Assembly: GCF_016427605.1 (NCBI RefSeq)
Contig: NZ_JAELXQ010000025.1
Coordinates: 1-47,156, forward strand
From: Ochrobactrum sp. Q0168
GTDB taxonomy: Bacteria > Pseudomonadota > Alphaproteobacteria > Rhizobiales > Rhizobiaceae
Length of the DNA: 47,156 bases
Direction: 5' to 3'
Positions 25,500 through 33,835 of this stretch are shown here, one piece after another; the stretch's first letter is position 1, and every line of letters starts with the position of its first letter. A program made the position numbers and the translations under genes. The notes beneath the pieces were generated by a model that was not told where the DNA came from, did no database searches, and was given only the letters and a program-made list of their open reading frames with translations.

Positions 25500-25540
25500 T
25501 GATCTACTTTACATGAAGCTAAGTCAGGTAAAGTAGATCA
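25500..25540. repeat. 13-bp perfect inverted repeat in convergent spacer
   Basis: TGATCTACTTTAC (25500-25512) and GTAAAGTAGATCA (25528-25540) are exact inverse complements separated by 15 bases. A partial direct copy (GTCTACCTTAA) lies just before it at about 25490. It is AT-rich, unlike the terminator nearby, so a protein-binding site is as likely as a transcript hairpin. The spacer 25432-25761 holds no gene. Confidence 0.55.
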
Positions 25541-25761
25541 GGAGATGAAGTGGACACTGAACGTTTAAGCTGCCGTCGTCGAAAATATTGACTGGCAATC
25601 AGCACATCACCCAATATAGAGGTCGGCGATTTGAGTCCTTTCAAGGCGTTACGGATTATTTTTGCCTCACCGCTATTGCAAACTCATCATTGAATTGCTT
25701 ACCGCTTTGACGACAGCTGAGAAAACACCTGCCTTAAGCGGGAAATCGTGAGTGAAGGATA

Positions 25762-27183
25762 TTAACTCTGCGGACGATATGGATCGGGCGTGCCAGGCTT
25801 GATCGGCGGATACTGAACAAGCGATTTCTCGAATTGCGCAACAACATCCATCGCAGGTCCAGCGTTCCAGGTGTTGCGAAGTGCGGTCTCGGGATACTCT
25901 TCCTTGGGGTCCGTGATGAGATCAAAAGCCTTTGGCTGTCCAAGCTTTGTTGGCGGCGTCCACCAATCCCGTTGTTCATCGTAAAAGACCAGCTTCCAGT
26001 TTCGCCATTTAACGCCTTCCAGGCGATCAGCAACATAAATCGGGAAAGATTCTCGGCTGGATTTCTCTGTTTTGCCGAGCATGAAGTCGCTCTGGTCCAC
26101 GCCGTCGATAGCGCGGTCGTCGGGCACCTTTGCTCCTGCAATTCTCGCAAATGTTGTGAATGTATCGACTTCGTGGACGATCTCGTCACTAACTCTGCCG
26201 GCCTTCACATGTCCCGGCCACCGCATGATAAAGGGAACGCGCAACGAACCCTCCATATGAGTGAAATAATAGCCTCTCCACGGTCCTGAGGAGCCTTGCC
26301 ATGGCCAGGTCGCTTCCGGGCCGTTATCACTTGTGAAGACAACGATCGTGTTATCGCTTATTTTCAGGTCGTCGACTGCATCGAGCAGTTCGCCGACATG
26401 GGCGTCCATTTCTGCAAGCGAATCCGGAAAATCGCCAAAGCCGGTACTGCCGGTAAACTTCGGGCTTGGCAGGGTCGGAAAGTGAACGAGCGTATAAGGA
26501 ACATATGCATAGAATGGCTTGTTTGCTGCAACACTGCTCTTCATGAAATCTATAGTGTGGCGGGTGACTTCGGTATCGATTAGCCGCCGCTGTTCGAGAT
26601 CGTAAACAGCAAGCTCATTCGATTTTTGGCCTTTCACCCCTTCCATAATATGTTCACTCGGAATTCCCGCTTGCTGCGCTTGTTGCGAAGACGGCCAAAA
26701 CGCCTCGTCCGTTGTACGAGGAATGCCGTACCATTGATCGAAGCCTTGATCATTCGGAAGGCGACCTTGCTCGCTGCCAAGGTGCCATTTGCCGAAGGCA
26801 CCGGTGGCATACCCAGCTTCCGAGAGCGTCTCGGCAATCGTGACCTCCCATTGCGTGAGCCCTTCCAGTCCGCCGCCAATCGGTATGGAATGAGTGCCTG
26901 AGCGGATCGAAAACCGACCCGTCATGATAGCCGAGCGGCTTGGCGTGCACTGCGCCTCGACATTGTAATTCGTGAGCCGCAATCCTTGCGCAGACAGAGC
27001 ATCAATGCGCGGTGTCGCAGCCCCTCGAGTGATGCCGCCGCCGTAAACCCCCAGCTCGCCATAGCCGAGATTATCCATCAGGATGAAAAGAATATTGGGT
27101 TTCTCAGTCGGTTGACTCTGAGCCGAGACGGGGGACGCTGCAACCCCAGCAAACATCGTAGCAGCGAGCAGATTACGCCACAT
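25762..27183 (-). CDS. Periplasmic arylsulfatase-type sulfatase
   Basis: This 473-residue protein has a signal peptide (cleavage after SPVSA, residue 21) and then NILFILMDNLGYGELGVYGG, the N-terminal metal-binding strand. C79-T-P-S-R83 is the C-x-P-S-R motif whose Cys is converted to formylglycine, and DNGPEATWP supplies later metal ligands. It hydrolyses a sulfate ester, or possibly another sulfur/phosphorus ester. The second Asp of the usual DDxG is Asn here, as in a known subset. ATG 27183 has AAGGAAGG upstream; the frame from 27219 would mask the signal peptide. It diverges from the channel-like gene at 27343. No sulfatase-modifying enzyme is in the window. Confidence 0.88.
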   Translation of the reverse strand: MWRNLLAATMFAGVAASPVSAQSQPTEKPNILFILMDNLGYGELGVYGGGITRGAATPRIDALSAQGLRLTNYNVEAQCTPSRSAIMTGRFSIRSGTHSIPIGGGLEGLTQWEVTIAETLSEAGYATGAFGKWHLGSEQGRLPNDQGFDQWYGIPRTTDEAFWPSSQQAQQAGIPSEHIMEGVKGQKSNELAVYDLEQRRLIDTEVTRHTIDFMKSSVAANKPFYAYVPYTLVHFPTLPSPKFTGSTGFGDFPDSLAEMDAHVGELLDAVDDLKISDNTIVVFTSDNGPEATWPWQGSSGPWRGYYFTHMEGSLRVPFIMRWPGHVKAGRVSDEIVHEVDTFTTFARIAGAKVPDDRAIDGVDQSDFMLGKTEKSSRESFPIYVADRLEGVKWRNWKLVFYDEQRDWWTPPTKLGQPKAFDLITDPKEEYPETALRNTWNAGPAMDVVAQFEKSLVQYPPIKPGTPDPYRPQS

Positions 27184-27342
27184 TGACGGCCTTCCTTTTC
27201 CTTTGGGCCTAGCATGCAAGAAATGCGCTTCTATTAAAGTACGTAACGGTAAATTGGATGAATTTTACTGATTGGCCATAAGTAAATGTTGCGCACCTAA
27301 ACAACTCTAGTATCCTGATAAAGACTGATCGGGAGGGAAACG

Positions 27343-28320
27343 ATGATCAGACGCTTCAAGGGCTTATTCTTAACAAGCGTGGCTTTGCTGACAACGCATT
27401 CCGCTTACGCGGACGAGGGCGGCGTTAGCTTCTGGCTTCCCGGCCTTTACGCAAGCTTTGCAGCGGTGCCGGCAGAGCCCGGTTGGTCCTTTGCTACAGT
27501 TTATCTTCACCCTTCCGTTAGTGCGGGCGCAAGCGAAGCTTTTCCGCGCGGAGGAGATGGGCGGGTTGATCTTGGCGTCAGGGGCCGAGGCGACCTTGTC
27601 GCATTCGGACCGACTTACACCTTTGTCCAACCCTTATGGGGTGCGCAGTTCGCAGTCAGTCTTCTTGCTGTTGCGGGACGCAACAATGCCTGTGTGGACG
27701 CCACCCTGACCGGACCGCTTGGGCGTCATATTTCTGGAGAACGCTGTGACAGCAAAACAGCATTTGGCGATCTCTTGCCCCAAGCCACACTGAAATGGAA
27801 CGATGGGGTCGATAACTATCTTGCCTATATCACAGGCGACATTCCCGTAGGATCATATGATCCTGACCGGCTTGCCAACTTAGGGATTGGCCATGGCGCG
27901 ATTGATGGCGGTCTCGGCTATACTTATTTCAATCCATCAACGATGCGCGAGTTCTCGATCGTCGGTGGCTTAACCTATAATTTCAAGAACACCGATACCG
28001 ATTATCAAAATGGCGTCGATGCTCATATCGACTGGGGTGCGTCGCAATTTCTAAACGAGCATGTCTATGTCGGCGTTGCTGGATATGCCTATCAGCAGAT
28101 CACAGGTGATCGCGGGGATGGTGCGACGCTTGGTGATTTTAAATCGCGCGTCTTCGGCTTCGGCCCGCAAATTGGCTACAACATCGACGTCGGTGAAAAA
28201 ACCTCTGCTTTCATCAACCTCAAAACCTACTTTGAATTTGGTGCCACAAATCGACCTCAGGGGTGGAATATCTGGGCAACGCTTGCTTTCTCGCCCCGTG
28301 CCGCGAAGAAAGCCGAGTGA
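27343..28320 (+). CDS. Outer-membrane channel-like protein (phenol-degradation MetA type)
   Basis: This 325-residue protein has a signal peptide ending HSAYA (about residue 23) and alternating aromatic/glycine beta-strands typical of an outer-membrane barrel: GGLGYTYFNPSTMREFS, VYVGVAGYAYQQITGD, and a C-terminal NIWATLAFSP. It resembles the transporter family annotated as MetA-pathway of phenol degradation, putative outer-membrane proteins. Two Cys (NNACVD and GERCDS) may form a loop disulfide. GGGAGG precedes the ATG. It is paired divergently with the sulfatase, so it may admit the sulfated compound or its product. Confidence 0.75.
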   Translation: MIRRFKGLFLTSVALLTTHSAYADEGGVSFWLPGLYASFAAVPAEPGWSFATVYLHPSVSAGASEAFPRGGDGRVDLGVRGRGDLVAFGPTYTFVQPLWGAQFAVSLLAVAGRNNACVDATLTGPLGRHISGERCDSKTAFGDLLPQATLKWNDGVDNYLAYITGDIPVGSYDPDRLANLGIGHGAIDGGLGYTYFNPSTMREFSIVGGLTYNFKNTDTDYQNGVDAHIDWGASQFLNEHVYVGVAGYAYQQITGDRGDGATLGDFKSRVFGFGPQIGYNIDVGEKTSAFINLKTYFEFGATNRPQGWNIWATLAFSPRAAKKAE

Positions 28321-28627
28321 CCGTTCGATTCGAAGCTTATACGTGGTAATCGTGCCTTTTAATGGCAGGTTTTCTTGATGGTACCGCCTTCAAACTGCAA
28401 ATCAATCAAATCATTTCCTTGTTGCCGTTCAGTTCTTCCTTGAAGTATCACTTTGACAGACACTTTGGTGTCAGTTCTGCGGTGGTAAAGCATCGCTTAG
28501 CAGATATTAACAGCTATTAATTATGGAAGCCCGCGCTGGGAATTATAACAATTCTTGACTGACAATCAGAGCGCTTAGGAAGTGAATTACTGTTTGGTGT
28601 CACTTATGTTTGTTTCTGTGCAAACCG
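28321..28627. other. Convergent gene-free spacer
   Basis: No gene is seen between the outer-membrane protein and the end of the IclR gene. The motif GACTGACAATCAG lies at 28557-28569, 59 bases after the IclR stop. A weak stem (TGCCTTTTAATGGCA at about 28351) may serve as terminator for the plus-strand gene. Confidence 0.4.
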
Positions 28628-29413
28628 CTAGTCCTTCACTTGATATCCGAGGCGTTTTGAGATTTTGCGTGCCGCCTCAATAGTTCTCATTATTTGCTCT
28701 TCCGTCGGCGTTGCGCCGATTGACTGCACCATGTCAACAATGCCGGTTGCGCCACATACCATGCCCGATGCGTCGAACACTGGGCTTGCAAGCGTGTTCA
28801 ATCCGAGAGCAGTTTCATGAGGTGCAACTGCCCAACCCTGACGCCGGATCTCGACGAATTCCTTTTCCAAAATGGCGGGTTCAATGATCGTTGAGGGCGT
28901 GAAGGCCTGGAGCTGCCCCGCGAGTACGCGGGATTGAAAGGCCTCGGACGAAAATGCTGCAGCGACCTTACCTTGCGCAGAGCTATGAAACGACAACAGC
29001 GATCCAACGCGCACGCCAATTTCAATCGGTGAGCGACCGGGAACCGTCGCGATGACCAGCATCCCGTCCGGCGTCAGCTGAGAAGCGACGGCCGAATGGC
29101 CAAGCGCATCACGCAGTTCGAGAAGTGGATCGTAGGCGGCGTGCACCATGCCTGCGTTATCAGACACGGATTGGACCAATGAAACCAGTCTGTGACCGAC
29201 TTCATATCGCTCGGAATCCTCATGCTGAAATACATAGCCCTGGCGCACGAGGGTCTGCAGATGTCGATGAATACGGCTTTTGCTGGTACCCAATGCCTTC
29301 GCAAGACTGGTCACGCCGACACCCTTTGCGGTGCGCACGACCTCCTCCAATACCTGCATTGTTAGAACTACTGATTGGAGGTTACCGCCGTCTTTTTCCT
29401 CGTCATCAACCAT
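28628..29413 (-). CDS. IclR-family regulator of the DUF6282 operon
   Basis: This 261-residue regulator has an N-terminal winged helix-turn-helix (about 12-75; SLAKALGTSKSRIHRHLQTL) and an IclR effector domain (about 85-255; SSAQGKVAAAFSS and GLNTLASPVFDASG). GAGGATCTGGC provides the ribosome site before ATG 29413. It is transcribed away from the six-gene operon at 29723, and the spacer between them holds a promoter with a 17-bp operator. It probably controls that operon and itself. The effector should be the operon's substrate or an intermediate. Confidence 0.92.
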   Translation of the reverse strand: MVDDEEKDGGNLQSVVLTMQVLEEVVRTAKGVGVTSLAKALGTSKSRIHRHLQTLVRQGYVFQHEDSERYEVGHRLVSLVQSVSDNAGMVHAAYDPLLELRDALGHSAVASQLTPDGMLVIATVPGRSPIEIGVRVGSLLSFHSSAQGKVAAAFSSEAFQSRVLAGQLQAFTPSTIIEPAILEKEFVEIRRQGWAVAPHETALGLNTLASPVFDASGMVCGATGIVDMVQSIGATPTEEQIMRTIEAARKISKRLGYQVKD

Positions 29414-29572
29414 GCCAGATCCTCAATCGATGTTCCTTGCGCGTTTATACAGAGCGATTCTCATCGTGAAAACAACTGTGACAGGGAATGTTGGTGGCTC
29501 CGCCGGGTTCCTGTCTCCTATGCGTTTTCCGTTCCTCCCGCCCACAAGCGAACGGTCGTCCAATCATATCGC

Positions 29573-29601
29573 TTGACACTGATAACCGATTGAGTGATAA
29601 A
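29573..29601 (+). promoter_or_regulatory. Sigma-70-type promoter of the DUF6282 operon
   Basis: TTGACA (29573-29578) and GATAAA (29596-29601) are separated by 17 bases. The start point would be near 29608, just before the operator palindrome at 29614-29630 and about 115 bases before the first gene. The -35 is perfect; the -10 matches at four of six positions. Confidence 0.6.
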
Positions 29602-29613
29602 AATCAGAACAAA

Positions 29614-29630
29614 GTTCCGCTGAACGGAAC
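29614..29630. promoter_or_regulatory. Operator palindrome for the adjacent IclR regulator
   Basis: GTTCCGCTGAACGGAAC has perfect 6-bp arms around 5 bases. Similar GTTC-n-GAAC palindromes are bound by IclR-type regulators of aromatic catabolism. It overlaps the predicted transcription start region, so binding would block transcription. A weaker GAAC-AGC-GTTC element follows at about 29644-29654. Confidence 0.58.
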
Positions 29631-29722
29631 AATGAGATTCCGCGAACAGCGTTCTCAAAATGACGCCGGGCCCGATCAGCTTGGATTTCAGCTGACGTAG
29701 TCTTTTGAATGAGGAGGATGAA

Positions 29723-30646
29723 ATGACGACCGCTGATACAGCCGCCGATGAGCTTCACCATCAGATCAATGATATTCTGCGGGGCGGCGTTGATCCGCAT
29801 GTCCATAGCGGTCCATCGATTGCTCCGCGGGCTCTGGACCATATCGAACTGGCCCGGCAGTTGTCAGAGGCCGGCTTCATCGCTGCGGTTACCAAGGACC
29901 ACGACTATTCCGGTGTCGTGGCGGCGCAGTTGATCCGAAAACACCACCCGGAACTCCCAACGCAGATCTATTCAAGCATTGTGCTCAACAATGTGGTTGG
30001 CGGGCTTAACCCCTATGCGGTCGAGCATACCGCAGCACTAGGCGGGAAAATCGTGTGGCTTCCCACACTGGCCGCAGAAAACCATCTGCGATGGGAAAAG
30101 ACATCCGGCTGGGCGCACCCAGCCTCCACCCAAAAAATGCGCCCGGCAACTGCCGTTCCGCTTTTCGATGCTCGCGGCAGAATGCTTCCCGAACTTCTCG
30201 ATGTCCTTGATGTTATTGCGGCCAACGACATGGTGCTTGCAAGCGGCCATATCCATGTTTCGGAAACCAAAGCTGTTTTCGCAGAAGCACTGAAGCGCGG
30301 CGTCAAACGTCTGGTCTTTACTCATCCCGAAGACATCGTTGGCGCAACACCAGAGGATGCCCGCGAGATTGCCGACATGGGTGCCTATGTCGAACATTCT
30401 CTGGCCTTCTTCCTCGACGGTTCGAAATTCCAGACCCGGGACAGGCAGGATTTCCGGGCGCATATCGATGCCGTCGGTACGTCTCGCACCATTCTTTGCT
30501 CGGACCTTGGACAAGTTGGAACCTATAGCCCTCTGGAAGGCTTCCGTCGCGGCGTCGCGACCTGCCTGGAGCTTGGCTACCGGCATGGAGACATTCACGA
30601 CATGGTGGCCCAGAACGCTGCCGACGTTCTCGGACTGAACGGCTGA
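29723..30646 (+). CDS. DUF6282-family metal-dependent hydrolase-like protein
   Basis: This 307-residue protein has GVDPHVHSGPS near residue 25, an H-x-H metal site as in amidohydrolases. Later it has GHIHVSETKAVFAEALKRG, FTHPEDIVGATPEDAREIAD and CSDLGQ, giving further candidate His/Asp ligands. The family is uncharacterised (DUF6282). By its metal ligands it may hydrolyse an amide, lactone or cyclic imide. ATG 29723 has AGGAGG six bases upstream; the frame opens at 29705. It is first in a six-gene operon and is followed by three hairpins before the MFS gene. The reaction is not known. Confidence 0.82.
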   Translation: MTTADTAADELHHQINDILRGGVDPHVHSGPSIAPRALDHIELARQLSEAGFIAAVTKDHDYSGVVAAQLIRKHHPELPTQIYSSIVLNNVVGGLNPYAVEHTAALGGKIVWLPTLAAENHLRWEKTSGWAHPASTQKMRPATAVPLFDARGRMLPELLDVLDVIAANDMVLASGHIHVSETKAVFAEALKRGVKRLVFTHPEDIVGATPEDAREIADMGAYVEHSLAFFLDGSKFQTRDRQDFRAHIDAVGTSRTILCSDLGQVGTYSPLEGFRRGVATCLELGYRHGDIHDMVAQNAADVLGLNG

Positions 30647-30732
30647 GCAATCGATTGCTCCAGCCAGCCCTGACAAAGAGGATCAGGGATAGCAATTGCC
30701 TAGGGAACAGCCGGTTGCAATGAGACCCGGCT
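30645..30732 (+). repeat. Three consecutive inverted repeats between hydrolase and MFS genes
   Basis: First is a 16-bp perfect palindrome GAGCAATCGATTGCTC (30645-30660). Next are CCCTGA (30668-30673) with TCAGGG (30683-30688), and then AGCCGG (30709-30714) with CCGGCT (30727-30732), the last ending 13 bases before the MFS start. As RNA these would give stacked stem-loops in the intergenic part of the operon. They could lower expression downstream, protect the upstream message, or bind a regulator. Confidence 0.5.
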
Positions 30733-30745
30733 TTGGGAGGACAAC

Positions 30746-32056
30746 ATGTTTCAATGGTATCGCGAGCTCAATGCTCCCGAACGAAAGACCTTTCACGCTT
30801 GCTATGTCGGTTGGGCAACGGATGCTCTCGACACACAGCTCTTCAGCTTCCTGATCCCGACACTTGTAGCGTTGTGGGCAATTACCAACAGCGAGGCTGG
30901 CTGGCTTGGAACATCGGCTCTGATCTCCTCGTCAATCGGTGGATGGATCGCCGGTATCATGTGCGACCGCATCGGCCGCGTGACTGTCATGAAGATCGCT
31001 ATTGCCTGGTTCACTGTCTTTACGATTGCCAGTGGCTTCGCCAATTCTTACGAGCAATTGCTTGTTGCCCGCATTTTGTCAGGCATCGGCTTTGGGGGCG
31101 AGTGGGCAGCTGGCGCGGTGCTGATGGGCGAAGTGATCCGACCTGCCTATCGCGGCAAAGCTGTTGGCAATGTGCAAAGCGCTTACGCTGTGGGCTATGG
31201 CTTCGCGGCGTTGCTGTCGTCAGTCCTGTTTGCGACCATGCCGCCTGAAAATGCCTGGCGCTGGATGTTCTGGATCGGCGCGCTCCCGGCATTTTGGGTG
31301 TTCTGGGGTTTGCGTGGCGTGGAGGAACCCGAAGTCTTTCTCAAGACCCGCAAGGCGCTTGCTGACCGTGGAGAGAAAATCAGTCCATTTGTGATTTTCC
31401 ACCCCCGCTATCTGAAGACAACGATCCTGTGCTCATTGCTGGCGCTTGGCATTCAGGGTGGAGGGTTTTCAATCCTGATCTGGCTGCCGACCTTTCTCAA
31501 GTCGCATTACCAGATTTCGTCGGTCACTGTGGGTTACTACGTCTTTGTCATGACCTTCGGCTCGTTCGTCGGCTATATCGTGGCCGCCTATCTCTGCGAT
31601 CTGATCGGCCGACGTCGCAATTTCTTCCTGTTCACAGTGCTGAATTGGATCATCATACCTATCTTTCTTTATACCCCACCAATGGGGGCACTTTCCCTCG
31701 TCATAAATTTCATGTTGGGCTTCTCGCTGCTTGGAATCTATGCCGCGCTTGGACCCTACTTCACGGAGCTTTTCCCCAATACCATTCGCGGTAACGGACA
31801 GGCGTTTTGCTACAATTTCGGTCGTGCAGCGGGGGCGTTCGGCCCGGCGATTGTGGGTATGCTGGCAACTGGCAGCTTCCTGCCGCTACGCGACGCAATG
31901 GCGTTGTGCGCCATGCTGGCCTACATCTTCGTGCTTATGGCCGTAGCGCTTCTTCCCGAAACTAACGGTCGCGACTTGAGCTTCGAGGAAGACCAGCCTC
32001 TTGTGGGAAAAGAAGCCGGTGCTGTCGGCAACTCCCCTGAAACACAAACAGTTTGA
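30746..32056 (+). CDS. MFS transporter, carboxylate (AAHS/sialate-like) type
   Basis: This 436-residue inner-membrane carrier has about 12 helices. The first loop has the MFS motif A variant DRIGRVTVMK, and DLIGRRRNF is its counterpart in the second half. The N-terminal CYVGWATDALDTQLFSFLIP is typical of proton symporters for aromatic or small organic acids. GGGAGG lies eight bases before the ATG. It is inside the DUF6282 operon, so it probably imports that operon's substrate. Its stop is followed directly by the aldolase start region. Confidence 0.9.
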   Translation: MFQWYRELNAPERKTFHACYVGWATDALDTQLFSFLIPTLVALWAITNSEAGWLGTSALISSSIGGWIAGIMCDRIGRVTVMKIAIAWFTVFTIASGFANSYEQLLVARILSGIGFGGEWAAGAVLMGEVIRPAYRGKAVGNVQSAYAVGYGFAALLSSVLFATMPPENAWRWMFWIGALPAFWVFWGLRGVEEPEVFLKTRKALADRGEKISPFVIFHPRYLKTTILCSLLALGIQGGGFSILIWLPTFLKSHYQISSVTVGYYVFVMTFGSFVGYIVAAYLCDLIGRRRNFFLFTVLNWIIIPIFLYTPPMGALSLVINFMLGFSLLGIYAALGPYFTELFPNTIRGNGQAFCYNFGRAAGAFGPAIVGMLATGSFLPLRDAMALCAMLAYIFVLMAVALLPETNGRDLSFEEDQPLVGKEAGAVGNSPETQTV

Positions 32057-32067
32057 GGACGTGTCAG

Positions 32068-32841
32068 GTGAAAACGCCTTCAGATAGACCCCAACCAAGC
32101 CTACGGTCCCGTATCCGAAACGGTGAATTGCTGATCGGCAGTTTCATCAAGACGCCCGCGCCGCATATCGTTGAGATTTTGGGTTTTGCGGGTCTCGATT
32201 TCGCGGTCGTCGATCAGGAACACGCCCCGATCAGCATCGCCCAAATGGATATTCTGGCGCTCGCCGGACGTGCTGCCGGTCTGCCTCTTCTCTCTCGTCG
32301 GTGGGGTAACTCCACCGACTGGATTGCGCCACTTCTCGATCTCGGCCTTGAAGGTGTCATGGTGCCTCATGTCATGGATGCGGCGCAGGCTGCCGCAGTC
32401 TGTGATGCTGTCCGCTTTTCCCGGGGCAAACGCGGCCTTTCTCCTTCGCCACGCGCAGGCAACTATGGCGGTTACGGCATCGCCGAATATCGAGCCCATT
32501 GTGATGCGCAAAACGTGGTGATGGCGCAAATCGAAGATCAAGCAGCGCTCGACCGGCTGGACGAAATCGCCCAAGACCCGGATGTCGATGTGCTTTTCGT
32601 CGGTCCCGCCGATCTGTCGCAATCCATGGGGGTGGGTTTTCCGTCGACGGAACTTGATACGGCTATCGAAAGGGTTATCGACGCTGGTAAGAAGGCCGGC
32701 GTTGCTGTCGGGCTGTTTGTCGGTAGCGCCGCCGATGTGCCGCGCTGGCACAAGCTTGGCGTCTCCGTTTTCGTGTGCGGATCAGATCAGTCGCTGTTGC
32801 GTAAATCAGCAGCGCAAATGCTGGCGACAGCTAGGGAATGA
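32068..32841 (+). CDS. HpcH/HpaI-family class II aldolase
   Basis: This 257-residue enzyme of the 2-keto-3-deoxy acid aldolase family has FIKTPAPHIVEILGFAGLDF, VVDQEHAPIS, the conserved Arg segment LLSRRWGN, VMVPHVMDAAQA and VLFVGPADLSQSMGV. It cleaves or condenses 4-hydroxy-2-oxo acids with release of pyruvate or an aldehyde acid, using a divalent metal. The start is taken as GTG 32068, with GAGGA eight bases upstream, rather than TTG 32053, which overlaps the MFS stop. In the operon it would split a C-C bond after the hydrolase acts. Confidence 0.88.
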   Translation: MKTPSDRPQPSLRSRIRNGELLIGSFIKTPAPHIVEILGFAGLDFAVVDQEHAPISIAQMDILALAGRAAGLPLLSRRWGNSTDWIAPLLDLGLEGVMVPHVMDAAQAAAVCDAVRFSRGKRGLSPSPRAGNYGGYGIAEYRAHCDAQNVVMAQIEDQAALDRLDEIAQDPDVDVLFVGPADLSQSMGVGFPSTELDTAIERVIDAGKKAGVAVGLFVGSAADVPRWHKLGVSVFVCGSDQSLLRKSAAQMLATARE

Positions 32842-32852
32842 AAGGAAATCTG

Positions 32853-33764
32853 ATGTTCAAGGACAAGGATCCACGGGCGGACCTTTTTGCTGCCGCGTCC
32901 AAACCGAACCCCACCGGTCTTATCGCCGAAGAACAGGTGGCGGAGTTTTATAACTCGTCCCCTGATCATACGACTCCCGGCGAACGCACATGGTTCTTGC
33001 GTGGATGCAACTTTGTTCTCGCCTATTCCGAGCTTGAACGGGGAACGGTAATCGCACGCGAAGCCCAAGCCGACGAGTATGTCCTTTATCTCGCAGATCA
33101 GAAGCACACCGCCACGGTCGAATGGAATGGGGTGACAACAGAGGTGGCAGGCAACTCTATCGCATTTATTCCACCGGGCGACAGCCGCATCACCTTTCCT
33201 ATGGGCGGAACCGCGGTGCGGCTCTTCACAGTCGCTTCTAAAGACCTCGTAGCGATGGCGCCAAATGCGCACGCTTACGACACGCCCCGCGGCCACATTC
33301 CACCCTTCCAGTCCTGGCCCGAGCCTGCTGGCGGCTGGAAAGTACGCTCCTATTCATTGGACGTTCCCGATGAACCGGGCCGCTTTGGTCGAATTTTTCG
33401 CTGCACGACATTCATGGTCAATGCTCTGCCGGCTCAGATTGGCCCACGCGATCCTGCAAAGATGTCACCGCATCATCACGATGATTTCGAACAATGTTCC
33501 TTGGCGGTGGCTGGCCGCTTCACTCACCATTTGCGCTGGCCTTGGACTACGGACATGAAAGATTGGCGACAGGACAAGGCAATCGAGGTCGGATCGCCTT
33601 CGGCGCTCGTCATTCCGCCTCCGGTCATTCACACGACCAGAGCGACGAGCGAAAACCAGAACGACCTGGTGGATATTTTTTGCCCGCCTCGGATGGATTT
33701 TTCGCTCAAAGCCGGTTGGGTCCTCAATGCGGACGACTATCCGCTACCGCACAATGAGAGCTGA
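32853..33764 (+). CDS. Cupin-fold protein of unknown function
   Basis: This 303-residue soluble protein appears to contain two cupin-like halves. The first holds FIPPGDSRITFPMGGTAVRL, the second a histidine-rich metal site KMSPHHHDDFEQCSLAVAGR followed by HHLRWPW and VIPPPVIHTTR. Such proteins are dioxygenases, isomerases or binding proteins; the family was not identified. ATG 32853 has AAGGA seven bases upstream. The earlier ATG 32838 overlaps the aldolase stop and is also possible (5 residues longer). It is in the middle of the operon, with no clear reaction assignable. Confidence 0.75.
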   Translation: MFKDKDPRADLFAAASKPNPTGLIAEEQVAEFYNSSPDHTTPGERTWFLRGCNFVLAYSELERGTVIAREAQADEYVLYLADQKHTATVEWNGVTTEVAGNSIAFIPPGDSRITFPMGGTAVRLFTVASKDLVAMAPNAHAYDTPRGHIPPFQSWPEPAGGWKVRSYSLDVPDEPGRFGRIFRCTTFMVNALPAQIGPRDPAKMSPHHHDDFEQCSLAVAGRFTHHLRWPWTTDMKDWRQDKAIEVGSPSALVIPPPVIHTTRATSENQNDLVDIFCPPRMDFSLKAGWVLNADDYPLPHNES

Positions 33765-33835
33765 GGAACGTATTCCCGGTATGTTTACCTTTCATCCTGG
33801 AAAGGGTGGAGGGCGGCAAAAAGAAATGGAAAGTC

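Noticed and set aside
29626..29660. EcfG promoter GGAAC...CGTT in the DUF6282 control region
   Set aside because: The spacing is 19 bases instead of 16-17, and GGAAC belongs to the operator palindrome.
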